Shown here one piece after another: positions 22,595 through 35,114 of a DNA stretch of 64,000 nucleotides. A model generated the notes under the pieces. It was given only the letters and a program-made list of their open reading frames with translations, did no database searches and was not told where the DNA came from. The stretch is from Pezicula radicicola. Lineage: Eukaryota; Ascomycota; Leotiomycetes; Helotiales; Dermateaceae. Each line of letters opens with the position of its first letter. The first letter of the stretch is position 1. The position numbers and the translations under genes were made by a program. Location: contig PDUO01000040.1 of the NCBI GenBank assembly GCA_003008705.1, positions 248,001-312,000 of the forward strand, read 5' to 3'.

Positions 22595-23329
22595 TCAGTT
22601 TGTGATAGAGGCAATTTTGTTGGAGTACTTTGCATCCCTCTTTAAAACCAGATTCTCTGCAATCCACTTCCCTGCGTCCTCCCGAGAGATGGTGTATCCA
22701 ATAGCCTTGGATTCCGGCCCAGTCTTGGGGTCCTCGATGCCAACGCGGATCTCCTTGGTCGACTCGCCGTTGGTCAAGAAGCTCGCGCGGAGGATGGTGT
22801 AAGCTTCTTGGCTTCCTATCAAGCGGTCTTCCATGATCACCTTGTCCTTGTGGGGAACCTTGCCCAGAACGCGATACACAGGGATCATAGCGAGAGGGAG
22901 GTCGCGGCCAAAGTGAGAAATACCAGTAGTGCTACAGACGATGATATGCGGACTGCCGGTGGCACCGTTTCGCCGGAGCTCAGTGAGAGCCTCGAGGAGG
23001 GTAGCCATGCCTTTTCTACAGACCTCTGGATCGTCAATGCTCAGCTTAGACATGACGAATTTGCTGCCGATAGTGGAAACGACGACGTCAACAAGTTTCC
23101 CGTCCTCGGCCTGGAGGCACTCGGACACGGAAGCGATCTCGTGCGCGTTGCCTTGAACGATCTTGAGATTCGGCGTAGTCTTGGTCGGGAAGATGGCTGT
23201 GAGCTTCGAGGGCGTACGGCAGAGGGCGATGCACTGGTGGCCGGCAGCAAGGGTATGCTTGAGTGCCGAGAGGCCAACGCCGGTGCTAGCGCCAAAGAAT
23301 GCAACAACGGCCTTAGAGTTACCACTCAT
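22595..23329 (-). CDS. NAD(P)-binding Rossmann protein, atypical SDR/NmrA-like
   Basis: A single exon gives 244 residues. The dinucleotide-binding loop FFGASTGVGLSALKHTLAAGH sits at residues 10-30 (GxxxxGxG type) and is followed by the basic CRTPSKL segment that can favour NADP. VVVSTIG at about 84-90 and the HIIVCSTTGIS strand are typical of the NAD(P)H-binding/NmrA or biliverdin-reductase-B-like group. No classical YxxxK pair is obvious, so it may be a redox sensor or an atypical reductase. Substrate unknown. It is intronless among intron-rich neighbours and has higher GC than its flanks. Confidence 0.82.
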   Translation of the reverse strand: MSGNSKAVVAFFGASTGVGLSALKHTLAAGHQCIALCRTPSKLTAIFPTKTTPNLKIVQGNAHEIASVSECLQAEDGKLVDVVVSTIGSKFVMSKLSIDDPEVCRKGMATLLEALTELRRNGATGSPHIIVCSTTGISHFGRDLPLAMIPVYRVLGKVPHKDKVIMEDRLIGSQEAYTILRASFLTNGESTKEIRVGIEDPKTGPESKAIGYTISREDAGKWIAENLVLKRDAKYSNKIASITN

Positions 23330-24142
23330 TGTGTCAGTTTGAGGAGGAGTCGATGTATTAATGTATTGATGTATTCTTATTCCTGTTGCAAGATTGAGCT
23401 GTGTCGATGATTTTTGTGCCTTGAAGCTCGACGAGACTGATGCTTATATCTTCCATTTTATGTTCCTAGCAACCTAAGTAGTTGATGGTGATTCAGGCTC
23501 GCTGTTTTCTCGCAGCCAGTGACTTGGGGTGGAATTAGCCCGGCCTGACAGGTGAGAGGAGAGGTTGCGCCCATGAATTCGTTAAGATAAAAGAATGTAA
23601 TTTCATAGAGGCAAGTGCTTTTATTTTTAACGTTTATAACAAGGCTACTAAGAGTCCTTTGATTAATTTATTGTATTAGGCTTACCTATAATGTTGTAAA
23701 ATAATAGCAAATTATAAGGCTATAGAAGGACGGCCGTATTAAATATAGGCTTATATTACTCTAAAGTATAGGCTCTAATACACTATAAGAAGTCTTAACT
23801 TATCTTTTAAAAATAGATTTAATAATTGCTAAGTAATCTAAATACTTAATTTATAGTCTATTTAACTTAATTGATTTTAATTAGTATAAATTTGTTTTTC
23901 TTTTACAACGAGTTCATCAATCTCCCTATATCATGAGCGCGTCGGCACACCTGTCCCTTGTGCTTAGTATAGTACGTACGAAGTATCCCGGGGAGAGTAG
24001 TTCGGATGCTGAGTCATCAGTTAGGCCGCCTCGCCATCTCACCAGCCCAGCTTAGGCGTCGGCCAAAATACAGTAAAATACTCGGAAAGAGCAGGCGAGG
24101 CAGGTTAAGGTCAAGAGTCCATCATCCCATCCCAATTCCATC
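23330..24142. other. Intergenic with AT/TpA-rich block
   Basis: About 23580-23920 is very AT-rich and full of TA steps, as expected for DNA degraded by RIP. The flanking 200 bases on each side are ordinary promoter DNA for the two divergent genes. Confidence 0.5.
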
Positions 24143-26829
24143 ATGTCGCAGGTGATTTCGCCCTCCGAGAAAAACGCGACCCCGCCAGTGTTCCCCCCCG
24201 CACCCGCTTCCGTCCCCGCCCCGAAGCTACGCAGCTGCATGGTGTGTCGCACCCGAAAGGTCCGCTGTGATAAACTGTCACCATGTTCTAATTGTCGTCG
24301 GGCCAATATTGCTTGCGTCTTCCCATCCACGGACCGGCCTCCAAGATGGGCTCGTCGTCTGGAGGGCGTTGCCAACAATGCAGCATCCAACGCGCCTGCT
24401 CAGCTCATGGAGAGAGTGCGGCATCTCGAGAGCCTAGTCGAGGAGCTAGAGCAGGCAAACGCTGCGCTTAGGTTGGCGGCTGGTGGCCCATTTGGGGTAA
24501 ACTCTTCTCCTGAGAGCTCTAGCCACGATCGCGACACAGATCTCCACAGGGATGCAGCGCCTGATACCAATGCTAGCGATGTACAGAAACAGTTCGGAAG
24601 GCTGGTCCTTCAGGATGCTAATCGAAGTCGCTATGTGAGCAGCGGCTTCTGGTCACGAGTCAACGACGAGGTACGCCAGCTGGCTGTGTTCAAGCAGTCA
24701 TCTTAACTAGATGGCTAGCTAATTTCCACTACAGCTTGATGGACTTGATTCCGATGCCTCAGAGGACGAGGCATCGCCTGCAAAGTCCCCGGCCACCCAG
24801 GAACTTTTAAGGACACCTTCAGAACGCCATGCATTCTTGTTTCGACACAATTTGGGTCCCTCCGCTCCCGATCTCCGCGAGTTTCACCCATTGCCGTCAC
24901 AGATACCCTTTCTCCTGGATGTATTCTCTGAAAATGTCAATTCTATGATCCGAATTGTTCATGTTCCAACAGTGACAAAGATGATCCGCGATTTACGCGG
25001 CAGTGACATGACGAGCCTGACACCAGCCAACGAGGCTTTGATGTTCTCAATCTACTATGCAGCTATAACCTCCATGGAGGAAGACGAGGTAAGTTCGCAT
25101 TGGACTTGGAATTTGTATCTCAGACGGACATGAGTTGAGCCGTACTAACATCTCTTTCTGAGTTCAGATCATGACCAACTTTGGCTTCACCAAAACCGAC
25201 CTCAATCTCAAGTACCGCCTCGGCCTGGAGCATGCACTTGCCAAGGCTGATTTCCTCAACGTCCCCGACCTGGTTCTAGTACAGGCATTCACTATCTTTC
25301 TTTCTCTCGTTCGCCGCCATGACAGCCCGAGGTTCGTGTGGATGATGACGGGGCTCGTCATCAGGATGGGACAGGCCCTAGGTTTGCACCGCGATGGAGC
25401 CCATTTCAAGAATTTAACTCCTTATGAAATCGAGATACGACGAAGGGTTTGGTGGGTATTGTGCGCGCTGGATGTGAGAGCATCTGAGGACCAGGGGACC
25501 GAGTATATGATCTCACGCGGCAGCTTTGACACGAAACTTCCCCTGAATATCAACGACGCAGACATCGACCCTAAAACAACTCAGATGCCAACAAGGCGTG
25601 AGGGCATAACCGATATGACATATTCGCTCGTCATGTCCGAAATAAGCGATGTCACGAGGCAGATGATGGTCCAGGGTGCCAAGGAGGGTGCCATTGGCAT
25701 AGAAGAACAAAGCCGCCTTTTAAACGAAATCTATCAGAAACTCGACCGAGGCTATCTTCAATACTCGGTAGAGTTAGGTAACATTGTGTATTGGGTCGCT
25801 GTCACTATCGCGCGACTTGTGATGGCCAAGATGACACTCTTCATCTACCTACCAATTCTCTTCTCTGACTCAAGCGAGCACTTCTCGGACAAGATCAAGA
25901 CCAAGCTCCTAGTCGCAGCAATTGAGACCGCGGAGTATAACCATGCTTTAAACGCAGAGCAGGCATGCCGTCACTGGCGCTGGGTTTACCAGACCTATAC
26001 CCATTGGCATGCTGTCGTCTACCTCTTGATTGAGATCTCCAGACGTCCATGGTCACCCATCATCGAGAGGGCCTGGGTAGCACTTCACAGCCAGTGGCTG
26101 ATCCCGGCCCAGTCCCACATGAACAAGAACCTGCGAGTCTGGGTTCCCCTGCGGAAGCTGATGGCTAAAGGTAGGAAATATCGCGATGCCGAACTGGAGC
26201 GGCTAAGAAGCGATCCACAGGCTGCCGAACGGCTGGAGATGGAGGACCAGAGGATCCCAGTTCCGGCAAGTCCTGGGCCGTTCGTAGCTGGGTCCAACGT
26301 TGTCGAACTCTTTCGCGAGCGATGGCACCAGCTTCTGGCGATGCCCGAGGGACCTGGGCATGACATACTGATACCTGGACAATCCGAACCAAGGGTTAAC
26401 AGCCCATCGGCATATTCTACCTTCACAACTCAGCCGAGCACAAGCTCCATACCTGTGTATGACGCGGGCGGTTTAGGATCTAATACGACTTTTGAGCCAA
26501 CCTATCTTGGTCCTAGTGGAGTCCAAACAAGTCAGAATCTACCGAGCAACACTTCAACACACCTCCAGTCGGCCATAACGACGAACGCTCCTAGCGACTT
26601 TGCAATGGCACAGACTACAGGGCCATCATATAACGCCGTTCCCACGGCTCTAACAACTTGGTCTATGGGCTTAGTTCCTTGGCTGTGGGCTGATGCGGAT
26701 CCATCCGTCGATGTTTTCGCCAACGTGGATGTAGATACAATTGATGTCAATATGGGCTTGGATGGTGAGGTGGACTGGTATAATTGGCTTGAATCTGCCA
26801 AGGGCATGGAGTGGGTAAGTAGCGCCTAA
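24143..26829 (+). CDS. Zn2Cys6 transcription factor with MHR domain
   Basis: Three exons (24143-24670, 24735-25088, 25168-26829) give 847 residues. Zinc-cluster cysteines are at 32, 35, 42, 48, 51 and 58 (SCMVCRTRKVRCDKLSPC, SNCRRANIAC). A leucine-zipper-like coiled coil, ERVRHLESLVEELEQANAAL, follows. The fungal middle-homology domain is clear in PDLVLVQAFTIFLSLVRR, MGQALGLHRDG and EIEIRRRVWWVLCALDVRAS. The last 150 residues are Ser/Thr-rich and acidic (DVFANVDVDTIDVNMGLDGE), a plausible activation region. Introns of 64 and 79 bases are in phase 0. The target is unknown; it is divergent from the NAD(P)-binding gene across an AT-rich block. GC content is higher than in the surrounding DNA. 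Confidence 0.9.
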
Positions 26830-27157
26830 AGGAAGCGAAGTCGGTTAGGTTTCGTCGCAATTATAAAATCTACTAGGTGCAATAAATTTATAATTCCATT
26901 ACTGTAAATCTAAGTAATTAAGTCTAGAGTTTTAATTTAATTATAATTAAATCTTACCTAATAAGCTTAGAATTTAACTACTAGTAGACTTAGCTATTGC
27001 TATATAATTGTATAAACATTAGCGGTCATCGATTCGTCCGTCGGCACAGATCCCTACTCGTACAGTACTTATCGCACGATAAGCCCCGAACTTTAACTTC
27101 AAAAAAATAAATTTCATCGAAAAGTAGATCAACAGTCGCACCCCCGCAACTCCCAAA
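26830..27157. other. Short AT-rich intergenic
   Basis: About 26860-27020 is AT- and TpA-rich; the final 130 bases are the leader of the ankyrin gene. I see no gene. Confidence 0.5.
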
Positions 27158-27898
27158 ATGCCAATCACGCTCTCCGAAGACGAGATCGATGATCTATTGT
27201 ACTTTGCACGTACGGGGGATTCGGAAGAATTCCACAAGTTGAAGGATGAGCTCTTTGCAAGGGAGGGCTTGAAGGGAGAGGGGACTTTGGCGGGGTTGTT
27301 GACAGCAGCGAAGGATGGGGAGAGTGGAAATGGAGTTCTGCACATGGCGGCAGCAAATGGATATGAAGGTGAGAATAACTTCTCTTATGGATCTTATAGA
27401 TAATTGGAAGGAGACTTGCTTTCAGGCTTTCTGCTGCCTATAATAACGTGTAGCTGATCACCACATCTAGGTCTGTTGAAAGAACTCTGCAAAGGCCTTT
27501 CTCAACCGACACCACAAAATCCTACCATGCTATCTATTCTCAACGCGCAAAATAAAGCTGGCAACACACCATTGCACTGGGCTGCTTTGAACGGACATCT
27601 CGAGAGCGTGAAGGTCCTGTTGGAGGAAGGCTCGGATCCCACAATTACCAACCAGAGAGGCCATGATGCTGTATACGAGGCAGAGTTGAACGACAAAAAG
27701 GAGATTGTGGAGTGGGTATTGAAGGAAGGAGGTGAGGGCCTCGAGTCTGGATTAGGTGGTGATGCAGGAGAAGGCCCAAGTGGTGGAGATGGCGGTGACA
27801 ACGAGGTCGAGGAAGACATTGATGTTGTCGATGTGGGTGAGGATGGAAAGCTCGAGGACGGTTTGAAGGATCTGAACATTTCTGGAGACAAATCATAA
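27158..27898 (+). CDS. Ankyrin-repeat protein, YAR1-like
   Basis: Two exons (27158-27368, 27471-27898) give 212 residues. The N-terminus, TLSEDEIDDLLYFARTGD, and two to three ankyrin repeats (GVLHMAAANGYEGLLKEL, AGNTPLHWAALNGHLESVKV, RGHDAVYEAELNDKKEIVEW) are followed by a glycine-rich acidic tail (DVVDVGEDGKLEDGLKDL). Size, order and the acidic tail match yeast Yar1, the cytosolic/nuclear chaperone that protects ribosomal protein S3 before assembly. The function is therefore inferred from family resemblance. The 102-base intron falls inside an ankyrin repeat (NGYE/GLLK). Confidence 0.8.
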
Positions 27899-28203
27899 AA
27901 TTGCCGCCAGCAAGACCTGGTACCTTATATCACTTGCGAGTCAGGGTTAGAATAGCTCGATTCGATGCCTATTGAGAATTTGGGGAAAAGCGCGCACGAA
28001 GCCACGACTTAAAGAAGGTACGATTATGACTACCCAACCCGCGAGAAAAATCCCTCGCCAATTTCAAACGTTTCAGCGCAAGCACAAAGATATCATAAGG
28101 GCGCTTTGGGGTTTTGGGAGCTTGAATAATACTATACTTAAAAGCCTGTGATAGAGCGGGACAAGCAAAAGAATGCAAAAGTTGCAAAGCAATGCGAACA
28201 AGT
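27899..28203. other. Convergent intergenic
   Basis: 3' flanks of two convergent genes. I see nothing else. Confidence 0.5.
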
Positions 28204-30000
28204 CTATCCAACGACCACGTTTTTGACACGTCCCCACATGCCAGTCTCGTCCTTCTCACTCTCTTGGTTTAACCAGTCTCTACGTCCACTGACAAGGTCA
28301 GCTTCACCAGGCTTGATGAATTCGGTTTCTGAGTAATCATATTAGCTAAAGGTATTATGAATTTGAGAGACCATGCTTACTGTGATAGAATTTCCAACCG
28401 AGATACAAAATGACGAACACAGGTATCACCAGATAGGAGAACACGAAACCTTTGACGTCAAAGGGAGTCAATATTGTGGTATATCCCGAAATGAGGACAA
28501 GGAAGATATTCAAGACAAATAGGATCCAAGGAAGATATGGATATCCTATGGCCAAAAAAGGTAAAGCCGATGTTGGCATCCCTTGGGCTTTCATTGCTAC
28601 GCGCATCCTGACGTGAGTGATTCCAATGAATGCCCATGAGATGAAGGCGGCGGCGCCACTTATATCCAAAAGATATGTGAATACTTCTCCTGAGGATTCT
28701 GAAATATTCAAAAGAGCTATCAGACCAAACAGGTTAGTGAACAGGATCGCGTTGACCGGAACACCACGATTTGTTGTTTTGGCGAGAAAAGCCGGTGCAC
28801 GGCCAACCTTTGCCTGTGCACAGATACATCGACTTGCAATATAGATGGCCGAGTTGATCGAGGATAGCAGAGTGACGACAATGATGGCATTGATAAGATT
28901 ACCAGCACCTGCCCAGCCAGCCTTTTCAAGGGCGATGGTGAATGGGGATGATGCAGATTTGGAGGCGGCGCTTAAAAGCTCCTCAGAGTTGGAGGGAACG
29001 ATGAGGCCAACGAAGAAGATCATTCCGACGTAGACGATCAATATGCGCCAGAAGGTCTGTTTCAATGCTTTTGGGAGATCGCGTTTAGGATTCCGAGCCT
29101 CCCCCGCCGTAATTGCGACAGATTCCGTTCCTGAGTACATAACGGCTGCGAGGACGAGAACCTTTCCGAATCCATTTATTCCGTTGGCGATTGGGCCTGG
29201 GTTCTTCCAGTAGGAGAAACCAATGTAGTCTCCGCCAATTGCTCCTGTATCCAACAGTCTTTGCACTCAGTCTCCACAAGATAATTTGAGAATGGAGGAA
29301 TCTACTCACATGGCCACCAGATACAGCAGAATTACCACAATGAACTTGAATGTTGCAAGCCTATGTTTTGATCAGCAAGTGTGCACTTTTACACTGAGTA
29401 TTGACGCACCAAAACTCCATCTCGCCATATACCAGAACTCCTAGCAGCGAGGTTCCGGTGAAAAATGCCCAGCAAATCAAGATCCAAGCATAGTTCGGCA
29501 ATGCTGTAGTCCAGTATCTCAAGATGAGAGCAGCTCCATTATACTCATTCGCCAGAATAGTAACCTGGATGTGCCGTCAGCTCGGACAAAATGCAAGATC
29601 TATTTCGTCGGTTACTTGCCCACATATACCAATAGTTCCAACCTAGAGCAAAGGATAGAGCCGGATCGACGAATCTACCAGCAAATTCGTTGAATGAACC
29701 AGTCGATGGGAATAACGTTGCCATTTCCCCAAGAGACTGGGTGACGAAAAAGACATCCAATCCAATTATGATATATCCGATGAGGGCACCAACGGGCCCT
29801 GAGTATCGAATCGCATACCCAGTTGCATAGAATGTACCAGGGCCAATGACACCACCCAATGCAATCATTTGAAGATGCCGAGACTTGAGAGCTCGACGTA
29901 CACCATCATCAATGGCATCTCCCCCAATCACGATGACCTCGCCATCCTGCGACTCATCTTGAGTAACCCCAGACGAGACTCCTGCCTCCTTCGAATCCAT
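28204..30000 (-). CDS. Amino-acid permease (APC superfamily, YAT-type)
   Basis: Five exons (29620-30000, 29410-29564, 29310-29360, 28381-29258, 28204-28328) give 529 residues with about twelve membrane helices. The conserved start RRALKSRHLQMIALGGVIGPGTFYATG, the SLGEMATLFPSTGSFNEFA loop and EARNPKRDLPKALKQTFWR identify a fungal plasma-membrane amino-acid permease. The C-terminal exon ends in DWLNQESEKDETGMWGRV, as in full-length permeases, so the apparent stop in the last long frame is an intron of 52 bases. The first intron (29565-29619) begins with GC, TGG/GCAAGT, and ends in AG, a rare but accepted class; with it the protein reads WYMWVTILANEY as the family expects. It is divergent from a copper amine oxidase, suggesting amine or amino-acid use. 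Confidence 0.88.
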
Positions 30001-30740
30001 AGTTCTGCCAGTGTGGGGAGACTACAACAAAAATACAAGATACTATGACAAGTACTAGGCTCTAGTACTAGTACAAGGGGTCAAAAGAGTGGGATATTCT
30101 CTGTTTATATGCACTTTGCCTGCACGCCCAACTTGGAGCAATAGCTGAAATGCTGAAGATAAGAAAGAGAGAAGAGAGATTTCCAACCTTGAGAAATTAA
30201 CCCCAGACTTCAGCCAAGAAGTCTACAAGAACTGATAAACATTGTCATCGGCCATCGTGTGTCCGATAGCAAAGTCAAAACATCGTCAACTTTCTGGCAT
30301 TTAAACACGCCCCTTTTCACATTATTTGGCTGTCACTAAGATATCGCTCTTCGCCGTCGGGCTACAATGTCCGAACAGTTCGCAATCATAATGCCAAGGT
30401 GCGAACGGGTCCGATATCCAATCAGCATCCAAACAAGTATGCAACAAATCCCGTGATCACCTCGGCCCAAATGACGGTCGCGTCGCTTCTTTTGCTCCAT
30501 CTCGTTCGCGCTGTTGACGCTGTTTTTGTACAAGTACGTAGTAGTACGGAGTACTTAAAGGTGGGATGCCCCGCCACCGGCGACGAGATAAGGAAGTCCA
30601 TCCGAGTTGTGTTAGATTCTACTGAAGGTAAGATAATATCTTTAATAGCCAGAAAGCACGATAGTTCCTGTCGTTGCACCGTGTAAGGCTACCTTTCTCT
30701 TCCTACCGTCCTTTCTTTCATCTCAGCCCTACCTGTTACC
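30001..30740. promoter_or_regulatory. Divergent promoter, permease and amine oxidase
   Basis: These 740 bases hold the promoters of two divergent genes with related predicted roles. Open frames here (30336-30533, 30399-30686) overlap each other on opposite strands and have no motifs. GATA cores occur, as expected by chance and in nitrogen-controlled promoters; I claim no specific site. Confidence 0.45.
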
Positions 30741-32860
30741 ATGGCATCACAACTTGCAGCGACGAGACATCCTCTCGATCCATTATTACCGGCCGAGATA
30801 ACAACGATATCGACTCTCCTTAAGGCGCATACGCCAAACCAGAGCCTTCATTTCAAGGTCATTTCCATACTTGAACCACCTAAGTCCCAGCTCAGAGCGT
30901 TTCTTCGTGCGGAGAGAAATGGCTTCACCAAGCACCCAAAGCCCACGCGATTTGCCTCCGCTCTGTACTACCACCGGGGAACCGCAGACCTATATAAAGC
31001 GACGGTGAACTTAGATACTGAGAAAGTAGAGAGTGTTGAGCTTTTAGACTCGAGGTACCATGCTCAGGCTGATATCAATGAAGTTGTTGAGCTGAGAAAT
31101 ATTTGTTTGGCCGATCCGGAGGTTGTGGCTGCCATTAAAGCATTAAAACTCCCAGACATCTACAAAATTGTCTGCGATACTTGGCCGTATGGACGTGATA
31201 GTCCTGATCCCACAATACCAAGGATGGTACAGGTACGAAGCTACCTCTTTCTTTCGGAGGTCAATCGCTAATTGTTGGCGAACAGTGCTATCTCTTCGCC
31301 GAGGCAATTGATCACCCCGGAGCGAATCACTACGATTATCCTCTGCCATTTTCACCCGTGTTCGATCTAACCTCTAAGAAACTGGTAGAAATTATTACAC
31401 TTCCTACAGGCTCAGGCAGTGAACTTAAACCCAACCAAAAATATGTTCCTCACACCCCCAAAGAATATCACCACGAATTACATGGCCTGCCAACACGAAC
31501 TGATCTCAAGCCACTTCTTGTGAAGCAGCCGGAAGGAGCTTCATTCAACATTGATGGGCACGTTATTACATGGCAGAAGTGGCGGTTCCGCCTGGGCTAC
31601 AATTGGCGTGAGGGAATGGTTATTCACCATGTCACCTATGATGGCCGGGAGCTATTCCATCGCCTAAGTCTGAGCGAGATGTTCGTCCCTTACGGTGATC
31701 CAAGAACCCCCTATTCACGTAAGAGTGTGTTCGATGTTGGTGATATTGGAGCCGGAGTTGCAGCAAACAATCTAGCTCTAGGATGTGACTGCCTGGGTCT
31801 CATCAAGTATTTCTCCTTTGTCATTTCAGACTCTACTGGAACTCCTGTGGAGAAACCGAACGCAGTCTGTATGCATGAAATTGACGATGGGATTGGCTGG
31901 AAACATACGAATACCAGTACTGGAACTGTTTCAATCGTACGATCCAGAGTCCTCGTTCTGCAATCCATCATTACTGTAGGAAACTATGAGTACATCTTCC
32001 TCTGGCACTTCGACCAAGCAGCAGGTCTACACTACAAGATCCAAGCCACTGGTATCCTCTCTACTGCGCCCATCGACCATGGAGTGACAGTGCCATGGGG
32101 AACAAATGTGAATGAAGGCGTAATGGCCCCGTATCACCAACACGTTTTCTGCCTTCGGATAGATCCCTCTATAGATGGCGACAAAAACACGTTGATCGAA
32201 GAAGACTCCGTTGCTATGCCATTTGACTCCACAAATCCATACGGCGTCGGTTATGTCACCGAAAAGAAAGCACTAACATCATCCGGCCATTCTAGCTCTG
32301 AGCCAAACCGTGTTCATAAAATCATCAACAAGTCACGCATAAACAAAGCTTCAGGCAACCCCGTCGCATATGCAATTCATAGCCCGGCCAAACAAATGCT
32401 TCTTGCACATCCCGAATCCTGGCATGGAAAGCGCGCGAAGTACGCATTCCATCCTTTCTGGGTAACATCCTATAAAGACGGTGAACTCTATGCTGCTGGC
32501 GACTACACTTATCAATCTCTTCCCGACGATGTCTCTTCTCTCACGGATAAAGCAGACATAAAGCGCAAAGGCGATTTAGGAGTCTGGGCTGCTCGCGGCG
32601 ATAAAACCGACGACGAAGACATTGTCATCTGGCATTCAATTTCCCTTACGCATAATCCCAGACCGGAGGATTATCCAGTCATGCCGTGTGATACTATGAC
32701 AGTTAGTCTAAAGCCGAGTGGATTCTTCGAGCAGAATCCCGCGTTGGATGTTCCGCAGAGTACACAGCAGGGAAATCAGAGTGTGCTTATTGAGGATACG
32801 GCCCTTGTTAAGGTGATAGGTGAGGATGAGTGTTGTGCGAAGAGGGATGTGAAGTTGTGA
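30741..32860 (+). CDS. Copper amine oxidase
   Basis: Two exons (30741-31232, 31286-32860; 53-base intron) give 688 residues. The enzyme oxidises primary amines to aldehydes with release of ammonia and hydrogen peroxide, using copper and a self-made topaquinone. Key residues are visible: catalytic-base Asp314 in YSRKSVFDVGD, topaquinone precursor Tyr398 in TVGNYEYIFLW, copper-ligand histidines in YHQHVFCLRID, and the third His in SISLTHNPRPEDYPVMP. The N2/N3 domains precede (HPLDPLLPAEITTI at the start). The final residues VKL are only a weak match to a peroxisomal targeting signal. Length and order are standard. Confidence 0.95.
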
Positions 32861-33444
32861 GGTGTTAGAGTTTTTTGGGTATTATGGAATGGAACTTGGG
32901 GTTGGTTGGTATGTAGATGAGTTATAGATGGTTATGATATCAATAACGAAATGAGAGAAATGATAGAATGATAGAAATCAATGATCCTACTGTAATGGCT
33001 GTGAAATTGAATAGGCATGTAGTCGACTTGTGAATTAATCTTATTAATTATGAGATTCCACCTTAGTATAGAAGGTTACTGTATTAGCCTATTCGGATAT
33101 TTTGGGAAAATTGAACATTTTAAAGAGAATCTTTAAGTAAGGTGCTATAAAGAAAATGCTATAATAGAAAGCTTATCTCTATCTATATTTTGTTAGGTAC
33201 TATAGATGTTTCTGTACTAATTAGATTAAATTAGTAAGTTACTTAGTTGATTTGAGTAACTTACTTGATTTGTACTATACCACTTGATCTAGGTAACTAA
33301 TTTAAAGGCCTCTGGAAAAAAAAAATTCCAAAGATGTCCCAATCACCTTCCATACCTGAGCCATTACCAATTAAGATAAGTTTGCTACAATAGAAGGAAG
33401 AATCTCCTTAAAGCCGTTCAATTGCTTACATGCACAGTAACCAA
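32861..33444. other. Convergent intergenic with repeat copy
   Basis: AT-rich 3' flanks containing the repeat copy at 33225-33312 and an A-tract near 33316. No gene is seen. Confidence 0.5.
33225..33312 (+). repeat. Interspersed repeat, copy C
   Basis: A short stretch of the same motif series (TTACTTAGTTGATTTGAGTA, ACTTACTTGATTTG, CACTTGATC, GGTAACT) found in the other copies of this interspersed family. Partial. Confidence 0.45.
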
Positions 33445-34303
33445 CTAAGGCTTAACAGGGCCTCCTACGGGCCTCACCAGGAAACTAACTACATGTGAAC
33501 CAACACCCCCATACTTCGTATCATCTCTCGAATATTCATCTAAGACTTCGAATCCATGCTTCTGATATAACCCCAAGCCATGTGGATAAGCCATAACAAA
33601 AACCGGAATACCAGCAGCATCAGCTATCCGTATCCCACTTTCAAGGAGCAAACCGCCAACACCACGACGACCGTGTGTCGGGATCGTACCAATATGATCA
33701 AGTTCTAGAAACGTTTAGTTATGGTAAAGGAAGACTGGAATTTGCTTGTGAGTATTTACCAAGCCATGGTTTGCCATCTGTAATTTTCTTGCATCGATCT
33801 TCTAGAGATGTATCATCACCTCCCGTCATCTCCTTATTCACACCAAGCGGCTGACCCTCTTCATCAGTGCCTTCTTTATAACTCTTCTCATAAACTATTC
33901 ATATCACTTAGTCCAAACCACTCTCATCACAATATCAAGATAGAAGAAGACGAAGAAGAAAAAAAGAAAGCTCACGCTCAGCCTCCTCAGTAGTAGCTTC
34001 CTTAACCTGACCCTCCAACCAAAAATTCGCATTAAACTCATCATCCGTATTCAAAAGTACCCATCTTGCATAACCTACTACTTCCCCAGTCTCACTATCA
34101 ACAGCCATTTCATGCCTCTTTATATCTCGACCTTTGGTTAATTGTCGTGGTAATCGAAGTCGGTTTCCTTCTACTATTTCTTCTATGGTCATTCCGGGCC
34201 ATAAGAGTGCCCAGTGGGGATCTTGGTAGAAGGATCGCATGTTGGCGTTTGCTATTCCTGGGGCGTCGGATGGGGTACACGGGTTTATTGTGTAGGGTGG
34301 CAT
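33445..34303 (-). CDS. GNAT-family N-acetyltransferase
   Basis: Three exons (33976-34303, 33760-33894, 33445-33704) give 240 residues. The acetyl-CoA pyrophosphate loop reads HGRRGVGGLLLESG, matching the R/Q-x-x-G-x-G/A rule, and is followed by IPVFVMAYPHGLGLYQKHGFEVL, the usual last strand and helix of a GNAT fold. The N-terminus, YTINPCTPSDAPGIANANMRSFYQDPHW, fits the fungal group of small GNATs with unknown amine substrates. Introns of 81 and 55 bases restore a frame that otherwise stops in three places. Substrate unknown. Confidence 0.83.
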
Positions 34304-35097
34304 GATGGGGAAATCTGGGGGTTTGGTCTATTTCCTTCTGGGTTGTTAGGCTGCTGTGATTTGATTGAGTGATGAATGAAGGTTGTAAGGAAGTTAGGTA
34401 TATATGTTTAAGTTTCTGAAAATCTGGACTCTAGAATTTGTGTACAGATGTCCTTTATTGTGGTACACGAATTGTCACCTACATATCCTTGATATCTTGA
34501 GATGAAACGTGTCTGCAGTCGGTGTTGAAAGAGGCACAGCACCACCACACAGTGTTGTGTCTGTACGTACTTCGTACTTAGGCTACAACAAGAAAGATAG
34601 CGAATCTATATAGAGAACATGGCGGCCGCCAACCCCACTCTTCTGAAATAGGAAGCTCGTAGTGATGCATTTCTTTTGATATTTCGAAGAAAGCGGGAAC
34701 GCTATTTACTAATGAAATGCCCAAAATACAATGTATATCTTCAAATGAAACTATCAAAGATGAAGGTTAATGCTCCAATTCATCAAGGTGTAAGCCAAGC
34801 CGGCTTTCCTTGTAGTTTGCGGCGGAGTAAACGCCAAGCCGATTAGGATAAGTGGATTTCCTCCCACTTTACTTTCCCCTATTATTATTATTCTCGTAGC
34901 GAGGCTTATCGTTTCGTCAACGACATGTCAACTTCTCCAACCTCCCGTCAGCCGTATGAACACACATAAGCATTGCATTTGAATCGGACTATCCTCCGAA
35001 TTTACGCAAATTCCAGTCCATAGAGAAGCAGAAGCCTTAAGCGATCGCTTAAACCAGATGCTTTCAGGGTGTGGCATCACGCCCACCAATAGGACTC
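34304..35097. other. Divergent intergenic
   Basis: Promoters of the GNAT gene and the third regulator. No gene is seen. An upstream short frame overlaps the regulator start and is listed separately. Confidence 0.45.
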
Positions 35098-35114
35098 ATG
35101 TCTACAAGTCATAG
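35058..35114 (+). promoter_or_regulatory. Upstream ORF overlapping regulator start
   Basis: An ATG at 35058 opens an 18-codon frame ending in TAG at 35112-35114. It overlaps the regulator's ATG at 35098 in a different frame. If the transcript includes it, it would lower translation of the regulator. The transcript start is unknown. Confidence 0.4.

Noticed and set aside
24143..26829. Regulator of the peptide cluster
   Set aside because: It lies 15 kb away with many unrelated genes between; nothing in the sequence links it to the cluster.
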